64,000 bases of DNA, from contig CBCPMW010000014.1 of the NCBI GenBank assembly GCA_965120375.1, forward strand, positions 62,001 through 126,000, given 5' to 3'. Origin of the DNA: CASPLG01 sp965120375. GTDB lineage: Bacteria > Bacillota > Clostridia > Oscillospirales > Acutalibacteraceae. The notes below the pieces were generated by a model. It was not told the DNA's origin, ran no database searches, and saw only the letters and a program-made list of their open reading frames with translations. The translations under genes and the position numbers were made by a program. Each line of letters starts with the position of its first letter. The stretch's first letter is position 1. This document shows, one piece after another, positions 36,219-44,127 of the stretch.

Positions 36219-36794
36219 ATGATAGATAAGAATCCGTCGATACAGAAAAAAATAAATATACCTAACTTAATTTCGCTGATAAGAATAGTGCTCATTGTTC
36301 CATTTATGATTTTTATAGTAAAAAACAGTTATATTTTATCAGGGGTTGTTTTGGTAATTTCAGGTATTAGCGATCTGCTTGACGGATTTTTAGCAAGAGG
36401 ACTTAATCAAAAAACAAATTTGGGAGCGATGCTCGATCCAGCAGCAGATAAACTTACATTAATAGCTGTCATGTTTGCAGTTGGACTTAAGTTTCCGGAA
36501 GTCATACCTTTTATGGTGATTTTAATTTTAAAAGAATTATCTATGTTGATGGCAAGCATGTTTTTGCTTAGAAAGAAAAAGTTTCCATCTTCTGCAAAAT
36601 GGTATGGCAAAATTGCTACAGTTGCATTTTACATTTCAGTCATTATAATAGTATCATTGAAAGCAATTTGGGGGATTGAAAGTATAGCTTTAAATGTTGT
36701 ATTAATGTCCTTTACTGCTTTACTAATGCTTTATGCTTTGGTAAAATATTTTAAAGTCTTTGTAGTGATATTAAATGGGGCTAATAATGTATAA
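36219..36794 (+). CDS. pgsA: CDP-diacylglycerol-glycerol-3-phosphate phosphatidyltransferase
   Basis: Makes phosphatidylglycerol phosphate for the membrane. The CDP-alcohol phosphotransferase motif is complete: SDLLDGFLARGLNQ followed by TNLGAMLDPAADK, with the three metal-binding aspartates. The 191-residue protein is an integral membrane protein with several hydrophobic helices. The start is ATG 36219, six bases after AAAGAGG. Confidence 0.93.
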   Translation: MIDKNPSIQKKINIPNLISLIRIVLIVPFMIFIVKNSYILSGVVLVISGISDLLDGFLARGLNQKTNLGAMLDPAADKLTLIAVMFAVGLKFPEVIPFMVILILKELSMLMASMFLLRKKKFPSSAKWYGKIATVAFYISVIIIVSLKAIWGIESIALNVVLMSFTALLMLYALVKYFKVFVVILNGANNV

Positions 36795-36848
36795 AATTTA
36801 GAAAAGTGTGTTTTGCTGTATAAGATTTGTGATTTAAGGAGAAATACT

Positions 36849-39173
36849 ATGCTTTGTTCAAGGTGCAAGAAAAGGCCGGCTGTAATGTTTATTGCGGCAG
36901 GAAAAGATATATCTAATCCACAGGGCCTGTGTTTAATTTGTGCAAAAGAATTAGGAGTTAAACCGATTAATGATATAATGCAAGAGATGGGTATTTCAGA
37001 AGAAGATTTAGGCAGTATGCAAGAGCAGATAAATGGAGTTTTGTCCATGCCTAGAGATCAGGATTCTTCTGGCGATGAATTTCAGGAGGAAATTATAGAT
37101 GAAGTTAGTCAGGTGGAGCAGTCAGGGGCGTTTCCTTTTATTAAGGGTATTTTTGGGAGTATTCCATTTGGTGGTAAGCCTAATCCTTCTTGGCAAACTG
37201 AAAAATCAGGCGAAAGTGGCCATAATAAAGATGAAAAAAGAAAGAGAAAACAAAAAAGAAGATATATAGATATTTATTGTTCCAATTTAAATAATAAAGT
37301 CAAAGCTGGTAAAGTTGATAAAATAGTAGGACGTGACGAAGAAACGTCAAGAGTGGTTCAAATACTTTGTAGAAGGAGTAAAAATAATCCTTGTTTGGTT
37401 GGCGAACCAGGAGTTGGAAAAACAGCAATAGCAGAAGGATTAGCTGCGAGAATAGTTGCCGGGAATGTGCCGTATAAACTAAAAAATAAGGAGATACATC
37501 TTTTAGACCTAACTTCTCTAGTTGCAGGTACTCAGTTTCGTGGTCAGTTTGAAAGTAGAATAAAAGGTTTAGTAGACGAAGTAAAAAAAGATGGGGATAT
37601 TATACTTTTTATAGATGAAGTTCATAATTTGGTTGGAACAGGCGACTCAGAAGGTTCTATGAGTGCTGCAAATATACTGAAACCAGCTCTTTCGCGAGGA
37701 GAAATACAAGTTATAGGTGCTACAACTTTCTCTGAATACAGAAAACATATAGAGAAAGATTCAGCTTTAGAGAGGCGATTTCAGCAAATAAAAGTAGAAG
37801 AACCGTCGGTAGATAAAACAATAAATATACTAAAAGGAATTAAAACTTATTATGAAGATTATCACCGAGTTACTGTTCCAGAATCTCTTATATGTACTAT
37901 AGCTGCACTATCTGAAAAATATATAACAGATCGGTTTTTACCGGATAAGGCGATTGACCTTCTTGATGAAGCGTGCGCGCTTTGTGCACTTAACAATAAA
38001 TTTATGGAAAAATACGATTCTTTAAACAAAAAGTTAGACGATATAAAAATTCAGGAAGAAAACATGGTTTCAAGTCAGGCAAAAGAAGAGGATAAAGATT
38101 ATGAAAAGTTGGCAGAGATAAGGTGTGAGAAAGCTAAATTAGAAGAGGAAATTAGTAAATTTAGGGGTAAAGCTCTCGGAGGGAAGGTAACTGACTGGGA
38201 CCTTGCGCGAGTTATTGAACTTTGGACAGGGATTCCGTCTGCTAAGATTCAAGAAAATGAGTTCAATAAACTTAAAAATTTAGAAAAAAAATTGGAAAAG
38301 AGAATTGTTGGCCAAAGTCAGGCAGTAAAAGATGTAGTTGCAGCAATAAAAAGAAACAGGATAAAAATTGGTCCAAGAAGGCGGCCTTCTTCGTTTATAT
38401 TTGTAGGATCAACTGGAGTAGGAAAAACAGAACTGGTGAAGGTTTTGGCAGAAGAACTTTTTGATGCACCCGATTCTTTGATAAGAGTGGATATGTCTGA
38501 GTATATGGAGAAGCATTCACTTTCGAAATTGATAGGATCCCCACCCGGTTATATAGGTTATGATGAAGCCGGACAAATAACCGAAAAGGTAAGGCAAAAA
38601 CCGTATTCCGTGATTTTGTTTGATGAAATAGAGAAAGCTCATCCAGATGTGATGAATATACTTTTGCAAGTTCTTGACGAAGGCAGAATAACAGATTCAC
38701 ACGGACGGAAAGTTAATTTCGAAAATACTGTAATAGTTATGACTTCTAATGCTGGAAGTGATAAAAAGTCTGGGATGGTAGGGTTTGCTAAAAGTGAAAA
38801 TGAGATTACAAAACAACGAGCCCACAAAGCTTTGTCAGATTTTTTGCGCCCAGAGTTTTTAAGTAGAGTAGATGAGATAGTGGTATTTAACAAACTTACG
38901 CAAAAAGATTTTGAGAAGATTGCAGTGCTATCGCTTAATGACTATAAAAAAACTATTTCAGAACATGGAGTCGAGTTTGAATTTGAGGATAAGGCGGTGG
39001 CAGAGCTTGCGAGAATGTCGTTGGGCGGGAAAAGTGGTGCCAGAGATTTGTTGAAAACTATTAGAAAAGAAGTGGAAGATAAGATTTCATCTCTTGTTAT
39101 TGACAATGATGGATTTAAAATGAATAAAATTTTACTGGAATATGATTCTGAATTGTCTATAAAAACTGTTTGA
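36849..39173 (+). CDS. ClpE/ClpC-type ATP-dependent protein unfoldase
   Basis: Hsp100 unfoldase that probably feeds proteins to ClpP. The 774-residue protein starts with a zinc-finger-like CSRCKKRP...CLICAKELG, the ClpE-type N-terminus, instead of a ClpC N-domain. Two AAA modules follow: GEPGVGKTAIAEGLA with ILFIDEVHNLVG, and VGSTGVGKTELVK with VILFDEIEKAHPDV. A short coiled middle domain lies between them, and a VGF loop (MVGFAKS) suggests ClpP docking. The start is ATG 36849 behind AAGGAG. Confidence 0.92.
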   Translation: MLCSRCKKRPAVMFIAAGKDISNPQGLCLICAKELGVKPINDIMQEMGISEEDLGSMQEQINGVLSMPRDQDSSGDEFQEEIIDEVSQVEQSGAFPFIKGIFGSIPFGGKPNPSWQTEKSGESGHNKDEKRKRKQKRRYIDIYCSNLNNKVKAGKVDKIVGRDEETSRVVQILCRRSKNNPCLVGEPGVGKTAIAEGLAARIVAGNVPYKLKNKEIHLLDLTSLVAGTQFRGQFESRIKGLVDEVKKDGDIILFIDEVHNLVGTGDSEGSMSAANILKPALSRGEIQVIGATTFSEYRKHIEKDSALERRFQQIKVEEPSVDKTINILKGIKTYYEDYHRVTVPESLICTIAALSEKYITDRFLPDKAIDLLDEACALCALNNKFMEKYDSLNKKLDDIKIQEENMVSSQAKEEDKDYEKLAEIRCEKAKLEEEISKFRGKALGGKVTDWDLARVIELWTGIPSAKIQENEFNKLKNLEKKLEKRIVGQSQAVKDVVAAIKRNRIKIGPRRRPSSFIFVGSTGVGKTELVKVLAEELFDAPDSLIRVDMSEYMEKHSLSKLIGSPPGYIGYDEAGQITEKVRQKPYSVILFDEIEKAHPDVMNILLQVLDEGRITDSHGRKVNFENTVIVMTSNAGSDKKSGMVGFAKSENEITKQRAHKALSDFLRPEFLSRVDEIVVFNKLTQKDFEKIAVLSLNDYKKTISEHGVEFEFEDKAVAELARMSLGGKSGARDLLKTIRKEVEDKISSLVIDNDGFKMNKILLEYDSELSIKTV

Positions 39174-39182
39174 AAAATTCTG

Positions 39183-39212
39183 TTGACACGACATTCTTTT
39201 TTGTGATAAAAT
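39183..39212 (+). promoter_or_regulatory. Promoter of the four-tRNA array
   Basis: TTGACA at 39183-39188, an 18-base spacer and TAAAAT at 39207-39212, about 20 bases before the first mature tRNA base. Confidence 0.65.
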
Positions 39213-39231
39213 GGGAAGCGTCGTGGTCATT

Positions 39232-39305
<74 letters not shown>

Positions 39306-39353
39306 AGTTGCGTGTATTTCTAAGTTTTGTTTAGGATTTAGACGCTGTTATTT

Positions 39354-39430
39354 GCGCCAGTAGCTCAGATGGATAGAGCAACTGCCTTCTAAGCAGTAGG
39401 CCAGGGGTTCGAATCCCTTCTGGCGCGCCA
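39354..39430 (+). tRNA. tRNA-Arg (TCT)
   Basis: Acceptor arms GCGCCAG and CTGGCGC, anticodon TCT at 39388-39390 reading AGA codons, GTTCGAATC T-loop region and encoded CCA. Confidence 0.96.
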
Positions 39431-39435
39431 TTTAT

Positions 39436-39513
<78 letters not shown>

Positions 39514-39526
39514 TAAAATTTTTTAT

Positions 39527-39602
39527 TGGGGTGTAGCCAAGCGGTAAGGCAATGGACTTTGACTCCATCATTGCGCTGGTTCGAATCCAGCCACCCCAGC
39601 CA
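39527..39602 (+). tRNA. tRNA-Gln (TTG)
   Basis: Acceptor arms TGGGGTG and CACCCCA, anticodon TTG at 39559-39561, GTTCGAATC T-loop region and encoded CCA. Last gene of the array. About 240 bases of T/G-rich DNA follow, with one small hairpin (ACGCAA/TTGCGT at 39784-39806), before the next gene. Confidence 0.96.
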
Positions 39603-39843
39603 TAATTTTTTTGAAAAGTGTTCTGGTTTTAGTTGGTTGTTTTTTGTAGAGACGTTTTTTATTTTGTGTAAAAGTTAAGGGTTGTTCTTTAAAAAATTTG
39701 GTCTGCTTGAAAAGCAAATTTGGTTCTGGTTTATAGAAGTATTAGGGTTTTTAGTAGTGTGCTTGTTTGCCAGTCAGATTTCGACGCAAGAGCTTTAGGT
39801 TTGCGTGTTAGAATGTATCCCAAAATTGAAAAGGGGATATTTT

Positions 39844-40485
39844 ATGAGAATACCGCGTCATATTGGCATTATTCCGGATGGAAACAGAAGATGGGCCTTG
39901 AAGCACAGTAAAGAAAAGTTTGAAGGGTATAAGTTTGGGATTGATCCGGGGCTTAGGTTGTTTAGAATGGCGTGTAGGCTTGGAGTAGAGGAGTTAACGT
40001 TTTATGGATTTACGTCCGACAACTGCAAGCGTGAGAAAAAACAGCGAATTGCGTTTTCAAAGGCATGTGTTGACTCTGTCAACCTTATTGCGAAGGAAGA
40101 CGCAGAAATCCTAGTTTTAGGGGATCAAGGTTCACAGATGTTTCCGAGAGAGCTGTCCAAATACACGAAACGAACTCGAGTAAATAGCGGGGGAATTCGA
40201 GTTAATTTTTTGATAAACTATAGTTGGGATTGGGATATATTTAGATTAACAAAGTTCAAGGGGAAGCGTAAAGATATTTGCAAAGCGATACAGTCCTGGG
40301 ATATATCAAGAATAGATTTGATAATAAGGTGGGGAAAAATGAACAGACTGTCTGGTTTTTTGCCAGTACAGTCCGTTTATTCTAATATATTTTCTTGTGG
40401 AAATTTGTGGCCTGATTTCGATGAATCCGACATCTCGGAGGCCATAAAATGGTACCAAGACCAGGATCAAACTCTAGGCGGATAG
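39844..40485 (+). CDS. Divergent cis-prenyltransferase (undecaprenyl diphosphate synthase family)
   Basis: The family usually extends farnesyl diphosphate to the C55 carrier lipid for wall synthesis. The 213-residue protein has HIGIIPDGNRRWA with the catalytic aspartate, then LTFYGFTSDNCKR, and DLIIRWGKMNRLSGFLPVQS in place of the standard DLLIRTSGE-type motif; the standard YGGR region reads NYSWDWD. This matches, from memory, a separate clostridial subgroup rather than the main UppS. The start is ATG 39844 behind AAGGGGATA. It may be a second prenyltransferase; no cdsA or frr neighbours are present. Confidence 0.8.
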   Translation: MRIPRHIGIIPDGNRRWALKHSKEKFEGYKFGIDPGLRLFRMACRLGVEELTFYGFTSDNCKREKKQRIAFSKACVDSVNLIAKEDAEILVLGDQGSQMFPRELSKYTKRTRVNSGGIRVNFLINYSWDWDIFRLTKFKGKRKDICKAIQSWDISRIDLIIRWGKMNRLSGFLPVQSVYSNIFSCGNLWPDFDESDISEAIKWYQDQDQTLGG

Positions 40486-41148
40486 ATTTGGATCAGACTC
40501 ATTGCGCGAAAAGGGGATAGATAAAAGTTCATCAACAAGTGAAACCTTTACACCGTTTACACCGGATGGAGTATCACTTTTTCTAGCATCACCGTCCAAA
40601 CGCACTGTAATCCCAAAAGTTTGTTCTAAATTTTCATCAGCAAGCAAAAATGCGGCGGTACCTCTTTTAGGATCATTAGGGTCATTGTTATATGTTATGT
40701 TCAGTGCAGAATATATACTTCCTTCAGGAATGAGTCTACAAAAGTCAGATTCACTGAGTTCTATTTCATGAAGAAACGGTAAAAGTACTGAATAAATTAC
40801 GCGCTCTACAATAGGCACATAAATTTCAGGTAACATACCTAATTTAATACCTTCTGGACCTTTTTCCCCTGCAAATACTTTGTCTATTTCTATGCAATTT
40901 GAAGACTTGGATATAGGTTCCTTAAATTTTATTGCAGCTATTCGGCTTTGTTCGTTTTCCGATTTGCTGTTTGTCATTTCTTGGAAAGCGCCATCTAATC
41001 CCTTCAAATTTTTGCATAAGTAGGAAAATTTATCTCTTTCTCGCCTATTTTGGTTAACAGTTTTATACACCTTACAGAAGCACAAAACTAAAGTTGTAAC
41101 TCCTAAACACCCGCAATAAGTACTGATTAACATATTTTTCAAATTCAT
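40474..41148 (-). CDS. Exported or membrane-anchored protein of unknown function
   Basis: I do not recognise this 224-residue protein. A hydrophobic N-terminal segment (about residues 6-26) should act as a signal or anchor, followed by a soluble domain of mixed helices and strands with no catalytic motif I can name. It is convergent with, and overlaps by 12 bases, the prenyltransferase gene. Upstream of it lies an AT-rich gap of about 280 bases. Confidence 0.6.
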   Translation of the reverse strand: MNLKNMLISTYCGCLGVTTLVLCFCKVYKTVNQNRRERDKFSYLCKNLKGLDGAFQEMTNSKSENEQSRIAAIKFKEPISKSSNCIEIDKVFAGEKGPEGIKLGMLPEIYVPIVERVIYSVLLPFLHEIELSESDFCRLIPEGSIYSALNITYNNDPNDPKRGTAAFLLADENLEQTFGITVRLDGDARKSDTPSGVNGVKVSLVDELLSIPFSRNESDPNLSA

Positions 41149-41346
41149 CTATATCGCTCCTTTGATTTATATTATATCATAAATTAACAATTTAAATGTT
41201 TAAAAATTTGTTAATTTACAAATCTATATTTTTGTTATATTTACTAACTATTTTATTTCACCAATAAATAGGAAAACGAGTCTATCATGCGAAAGAATTA
41301 TTAATAATACTTGTAATAATTTTAAAATTTATATTAATTTTGAAAG

Positions 41347-41380
41347 ACTTTGCTTTTAGAGAGGCAAAGTTTTATTTTTT
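41347..41380 (+). terminator. Hairpin with T-rich tail before the phage-like genes
   Basis: ACTTTGC (41347-41353) pairs with GCAAAGT (41364-41370), followed by TTTATTTTTT. It lies just upstream of the tail-fibre-like gene and could end transcription entering from the left or act as an attenuator. Confidence 0.6.
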
Positions 41381-41425
41381 ATAGATATAAAAGTGAGGAG
41401 AAAAATAATTTTAAGGAGGAAAATA

Positions 41426-42388
41426 ATGCTAACGAAATCGATATCTCTTGAAGTCTGGAAAAAGAATGATGTATTATTGACAATGAATAAAGGAGAAGTG
41501 AACTCAAGGTTCATAAAAGTAACCTTTAAAGATTCGGGCGAAACATTCAGTCTTGCAGACAGACAAGTTACTTTTTACGCAAAGAAACCAGATAAAACAA
41601 CCATTTTTAATAGCTGTGAAGTTGATGCCGAGCAGAATATTGCAACTGTTGTTGTAACTTCTCAAGTAGTGAGTACTGCTGGAATAGTTGATTTTGAATT
41701 TGAGATTTTTGACAGTGAAAACTCGCTTTTAAAAGTTTCTGGATTTAAAATAGTAGTTTTATCCAAGTCGAATTTTTCGGAGGAGATCGAAAGTACATCT
41801 GAGTATAATGCTCTAGTTCAAGCATTAAATAAAGCTGAAAATGCAGCTTATGAACTAGAAAAATGTTTGGAAACATCCGGGACTATTTCTTCTAGTATCG
41901 GAGAGTTAAGCGACCTTTCAACTGAGGAAAAATCTTCAATTGTTGGCGCAATAAATGAATTAGACAAAAAGGTTATTCCAATATCACAAGGAGGAACAGG
42001 ACAAACAACTCTTGAATCAGCAAAAAGTAGTTTAGGAATTTTATCTGAAACTGTTCTTTATAACAATGAAAGTGGGACTCAAGGAACAATAACATTAAGT
42101 GACAGTGCAGAAAACTATAGTTGCATGGAAATATATTACAGGAATGACTCGTCTAGTTTTAAAAGTGTTAGAGTCGATAATCCAAACGGAAAAAGTATAG
42201 TGTTAGAGAATGTTGGTCATTATGATAATCAATCATATCTTCGTGCGGCAGCAGTTTTATTAAGTGGCACATCAGTATCTTGGCAAGATCATTTAACTGG
42301 ATACCAAATAGTGCAACCAGATAGCAGCATAATTGCTTCGGAAAATAACCTTATATTTATAAACAAAATTGTTGGATATTCATATTAA
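41426..42388 (+). CDS. Phage baseplate/tail-fibre protein with BppU-like N-terminus
   Basis: The 320-residue protein has an N-terminal immunoglobulin-like domain of the BppU type (residues about 1-118, with RQVTFYAKKPDKTTIFNSCE), a coiled stretch, and ISQGGTGQTTLESAKSSLGI at about 187-206, a motif common in tail-fibre shafts. The C-terminal region would be the receptor-binding head. The start is ATG 41426 behind AAGGAGG. No other phage structural genes surround it except the small gene that follows, so it is a remnant or a reused adhesion protein. Confidence 0.8.
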   Translation: MLTKSISLEVWKKNDVLLTMNKGEVNSRFIKVTFKDSGETFSLADRQVTFYAKKPDKTTIFNSCEVDAEQNIATVVVTSQVVSTAGIVDFEFEIFDSENSLLKVSGFKIVVLSKSNFSEEIESTSEYNALVQALNKAENAAYELEKCLETSGTISSSIGELSDLSTEEKSSIVGAINELDKKVIPISQGGTGQTTLESAKSSLGILSETVLYNNESGTQGTITLSDSAENYSCMEIYYRNDSSSFKSVRVDNPNGKSIVLENVGHYDNQSYLRAAAVLLSGTSVSWQDHLTGYQIVQPDSSIIASENNLIFINKIVGYSY

Positions 42389-42407
42389 AAAGGAGCTGAT
42401 TAGTTTT

Positions 42408-42698
42408 ATGGCACTAATTAAAGAAATAACTTTAGAAAACGGAGTAGTAGTAAATTATCATAGGGTGGTAAGCGTAAATAATATAACAAATACAAATAGC
42501 ATAATTGAAGTTGCAAGCTATACAAGTAAACAAAAACGAGAAGAAGAAAAAGAGAATCTAGAAAATGGAAATTCAATGAATATATATGTACATACTCAGT
42601 ACATGAATGTGGACTATAGGAAAGAGTTAAATGTCGATTCAGCTTATGAATACTTAAAATCACTTGATATGTTTTCTGGTTGTACTGATGAAAACTAA
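42408..42698 (+). CDS. Small phage-type protein downstream of the tail-fibre gene
   Basis: A 96-residue soluble protein beginning MALIKEITLENGVVVNYHRV, the style of small proteins encoded beside tail fibres in Firmicute phages. The start is ATG 42408 behind AAGGAGC. It shares a transcript with the tail-fibre gene; a strong terminator follows. The function is unknown. Confidence 0.65.
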   Translation: MALIKEITLENGVVVNYHRVVSVNNITNTNSIIEVASYTSKQKREEEKENLENGNSMNIYVHTQYMNVDYRKELNVDSAYEYLKSLDMFSGCTDEN

Positions 42699-42703
42699 AT
42701 AAG

Positions 42704-42741
42704 AAAAGACACCGGCTCAAAAATTTTTCCGGTGTCTTTTT
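42704..42741 (+). terminator. Rho-independent terminator of the phage-like gene pair
   Basis: AAAAGACACCGG (42704-42715) pairs perfectly with CCGGTGTCTTTT (42729-42740), with a 13-base loop and a T-run. It can also work for leftward transcription of the glycosyltransferase genes. Confidence 0.92.
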
Positions 42742-42784
42742 ATCAGTTTATTATTTACAACTAAAAAATCTAAACTTTTACTTT

Positions 42785-44125
42785 TCATCCAATTTCCAAA
42801 GATAATTTTCTGTAACCTTCAAGATAACTTTCGTCAAGACCGTTCGTCATTTGCGGGCCAAATTGATAATGACAAGCAACAAATCTCGGATAAAATATAT
42901 TATTTCGCAGATTATAAACATAAACTTCATCGTCAAAACGATCTAAACTTGTACAGAAAAAGTCACCATAAAAGCTTCTTATAATCTGACTTTCAACAAA
43001 TCCAGGATCAAATACGTTGTTGAAATTTTTTTTCAGAACACCGAACATACAGATAGATTGTTTGTGATCGTCTAAATTAATAGGACAAATTTCGTTATTT
43101 TTAAATTTAAGGCAATTTTCAAGGAAATACTGGTGGACTCGTCCCGCATTTTCGCCGTCTGTGTGATACCAATAAAGATCATCTGCAGAACTTTTGTTTA
43201 CATAATTTTCATTTAGTATCTCATCTGGAATTAAACCATATTTATTGTTGTAGAATAAAGAAACTGCATGATTTATCATATTCGGGAATATGCAGTTATT
43301 GGAAGGATTGTTTACTATATATTCTATAAATTCATCAAACCTATCTAAATCCATATAAACTATATCATCATCGATTTTTAAAAATACATCGAAATCATGA
43401 TTCAAATAATATTTATAAGCTTCTCCCCAGTTTAAGCATCCGACTCTTTTATCGGTATCAAATAATTTTATATTTTTATTCTGGGTTTCTTCATAATCCC
43501 AATATCCTTCCGATTCATATCCACTATGGATTTTTATGGATTTTATCTCGGTTTCGTCTACTTGACAACCCATTAGACCATGGACTCTTAACACACCGTT
43601 TTCAAGTTGAATCTTAAAAGTTTGATACTTACTTCCACTTAAAATACCTTCACAGTAAGCTTCACATAAATTGTACCCAGATATTCCTTTTTTAATAAAA
43701 GATCTCGTATTTTGATTTCCTCCTAAAACTATTTCGTATGTATCATTTATTAAAATATAGGCTTCTTGTTTAGTTTTAATTTTTATACTAAATTCATTAT
43801 CCTCAATAAGCGGGGTAATAGTTCTATAACTAGTAAAATTTTTTGATGTCTTATGAAGATTTGCTATAGAATCTAAATATGCGCAATCATTTTCATTATC
43901 TGTAAACTGCCACAAATTTATTTCAGTTAACTTTTTATCTGCTTGAAGCTTTTTGAGATACGGCATAAGTATTGACAAATATTTTTCACGACCGGCAAAA
44001 ACACATGCTACTGTATGAAGACCAATTTCGGAGTCTCCATAATTTTCCGCGAAAATAGGCGGTAAAACCCAAAAAAATAAAACTAAGATACATATAAAAT
44101 ATTTGATAACTTTTCCAACTTTCAT
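42785..44125 (-). CDS. Exported glycosyltransferase-like protein with inserted FAMeT-like domain
   Basis: The 446-residue protein opens with a clear signal peptide (residues 1-26, cleavage after IFA). A GT-A-like fold begins at about 36 (HTVACVFAGREKYL) and resumes near 225, with FLKIDDDIVYMD at 248-259 as the metal-binding DxD type motif. Between them, residues about 110-212 resemble the farnesoic acid O-methyltransferase-like domain (PF12248), with YILIND.TYEIVLGGNQNTRS and IHSGYESEGYW. That domain is mostly known from animals. An enzyme sent out of the cytoplasm with a eukaryote-like insert suggests action on surface or host glycans; this is inference. The gene lies two bases from the next exported transferase. 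Confidence 0.78.
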   Translation of the reverse strand: MKVGKVIKYFICILVLFFWVLPPIFAENYGDSEIGLHTVACVFAGREKYLSILMPYLKKLQADKKLTEINLWQFTDNENDCAYLDSIANLHKTSKNFTSYRTITPLIEDNEFSIKIKTKQEAYILINDTYEIVLGGNQNTRSFIKKGISGYNLCEAYCEGILSGSKYQTFKIQLENGVLRVHGLMGCQVDETEIKSIKIHSGYESEGYWDYEETQNKNIKLFDTDKRVGCLNWGEAYKYYLNHDFDVFLKIDDDIVYMDLDRFDEFIEYIVNNPSNNCIFPNMINHAVSLFYNNKYGLIPDEILNENYVNKSSADDLYWYHTDGENAGRVHQYFLENCLKFKNNEICPINLDDHKQSICMFGVLKKNFNNVFDPGFVESQIIRSFYGDFFCTSLDRFDDEVYVYNLRNNIFYPRFVACHYQFGPQMTNGLDESYLEGYRKLSLEIG

Positions 44126-44127
44126 GT

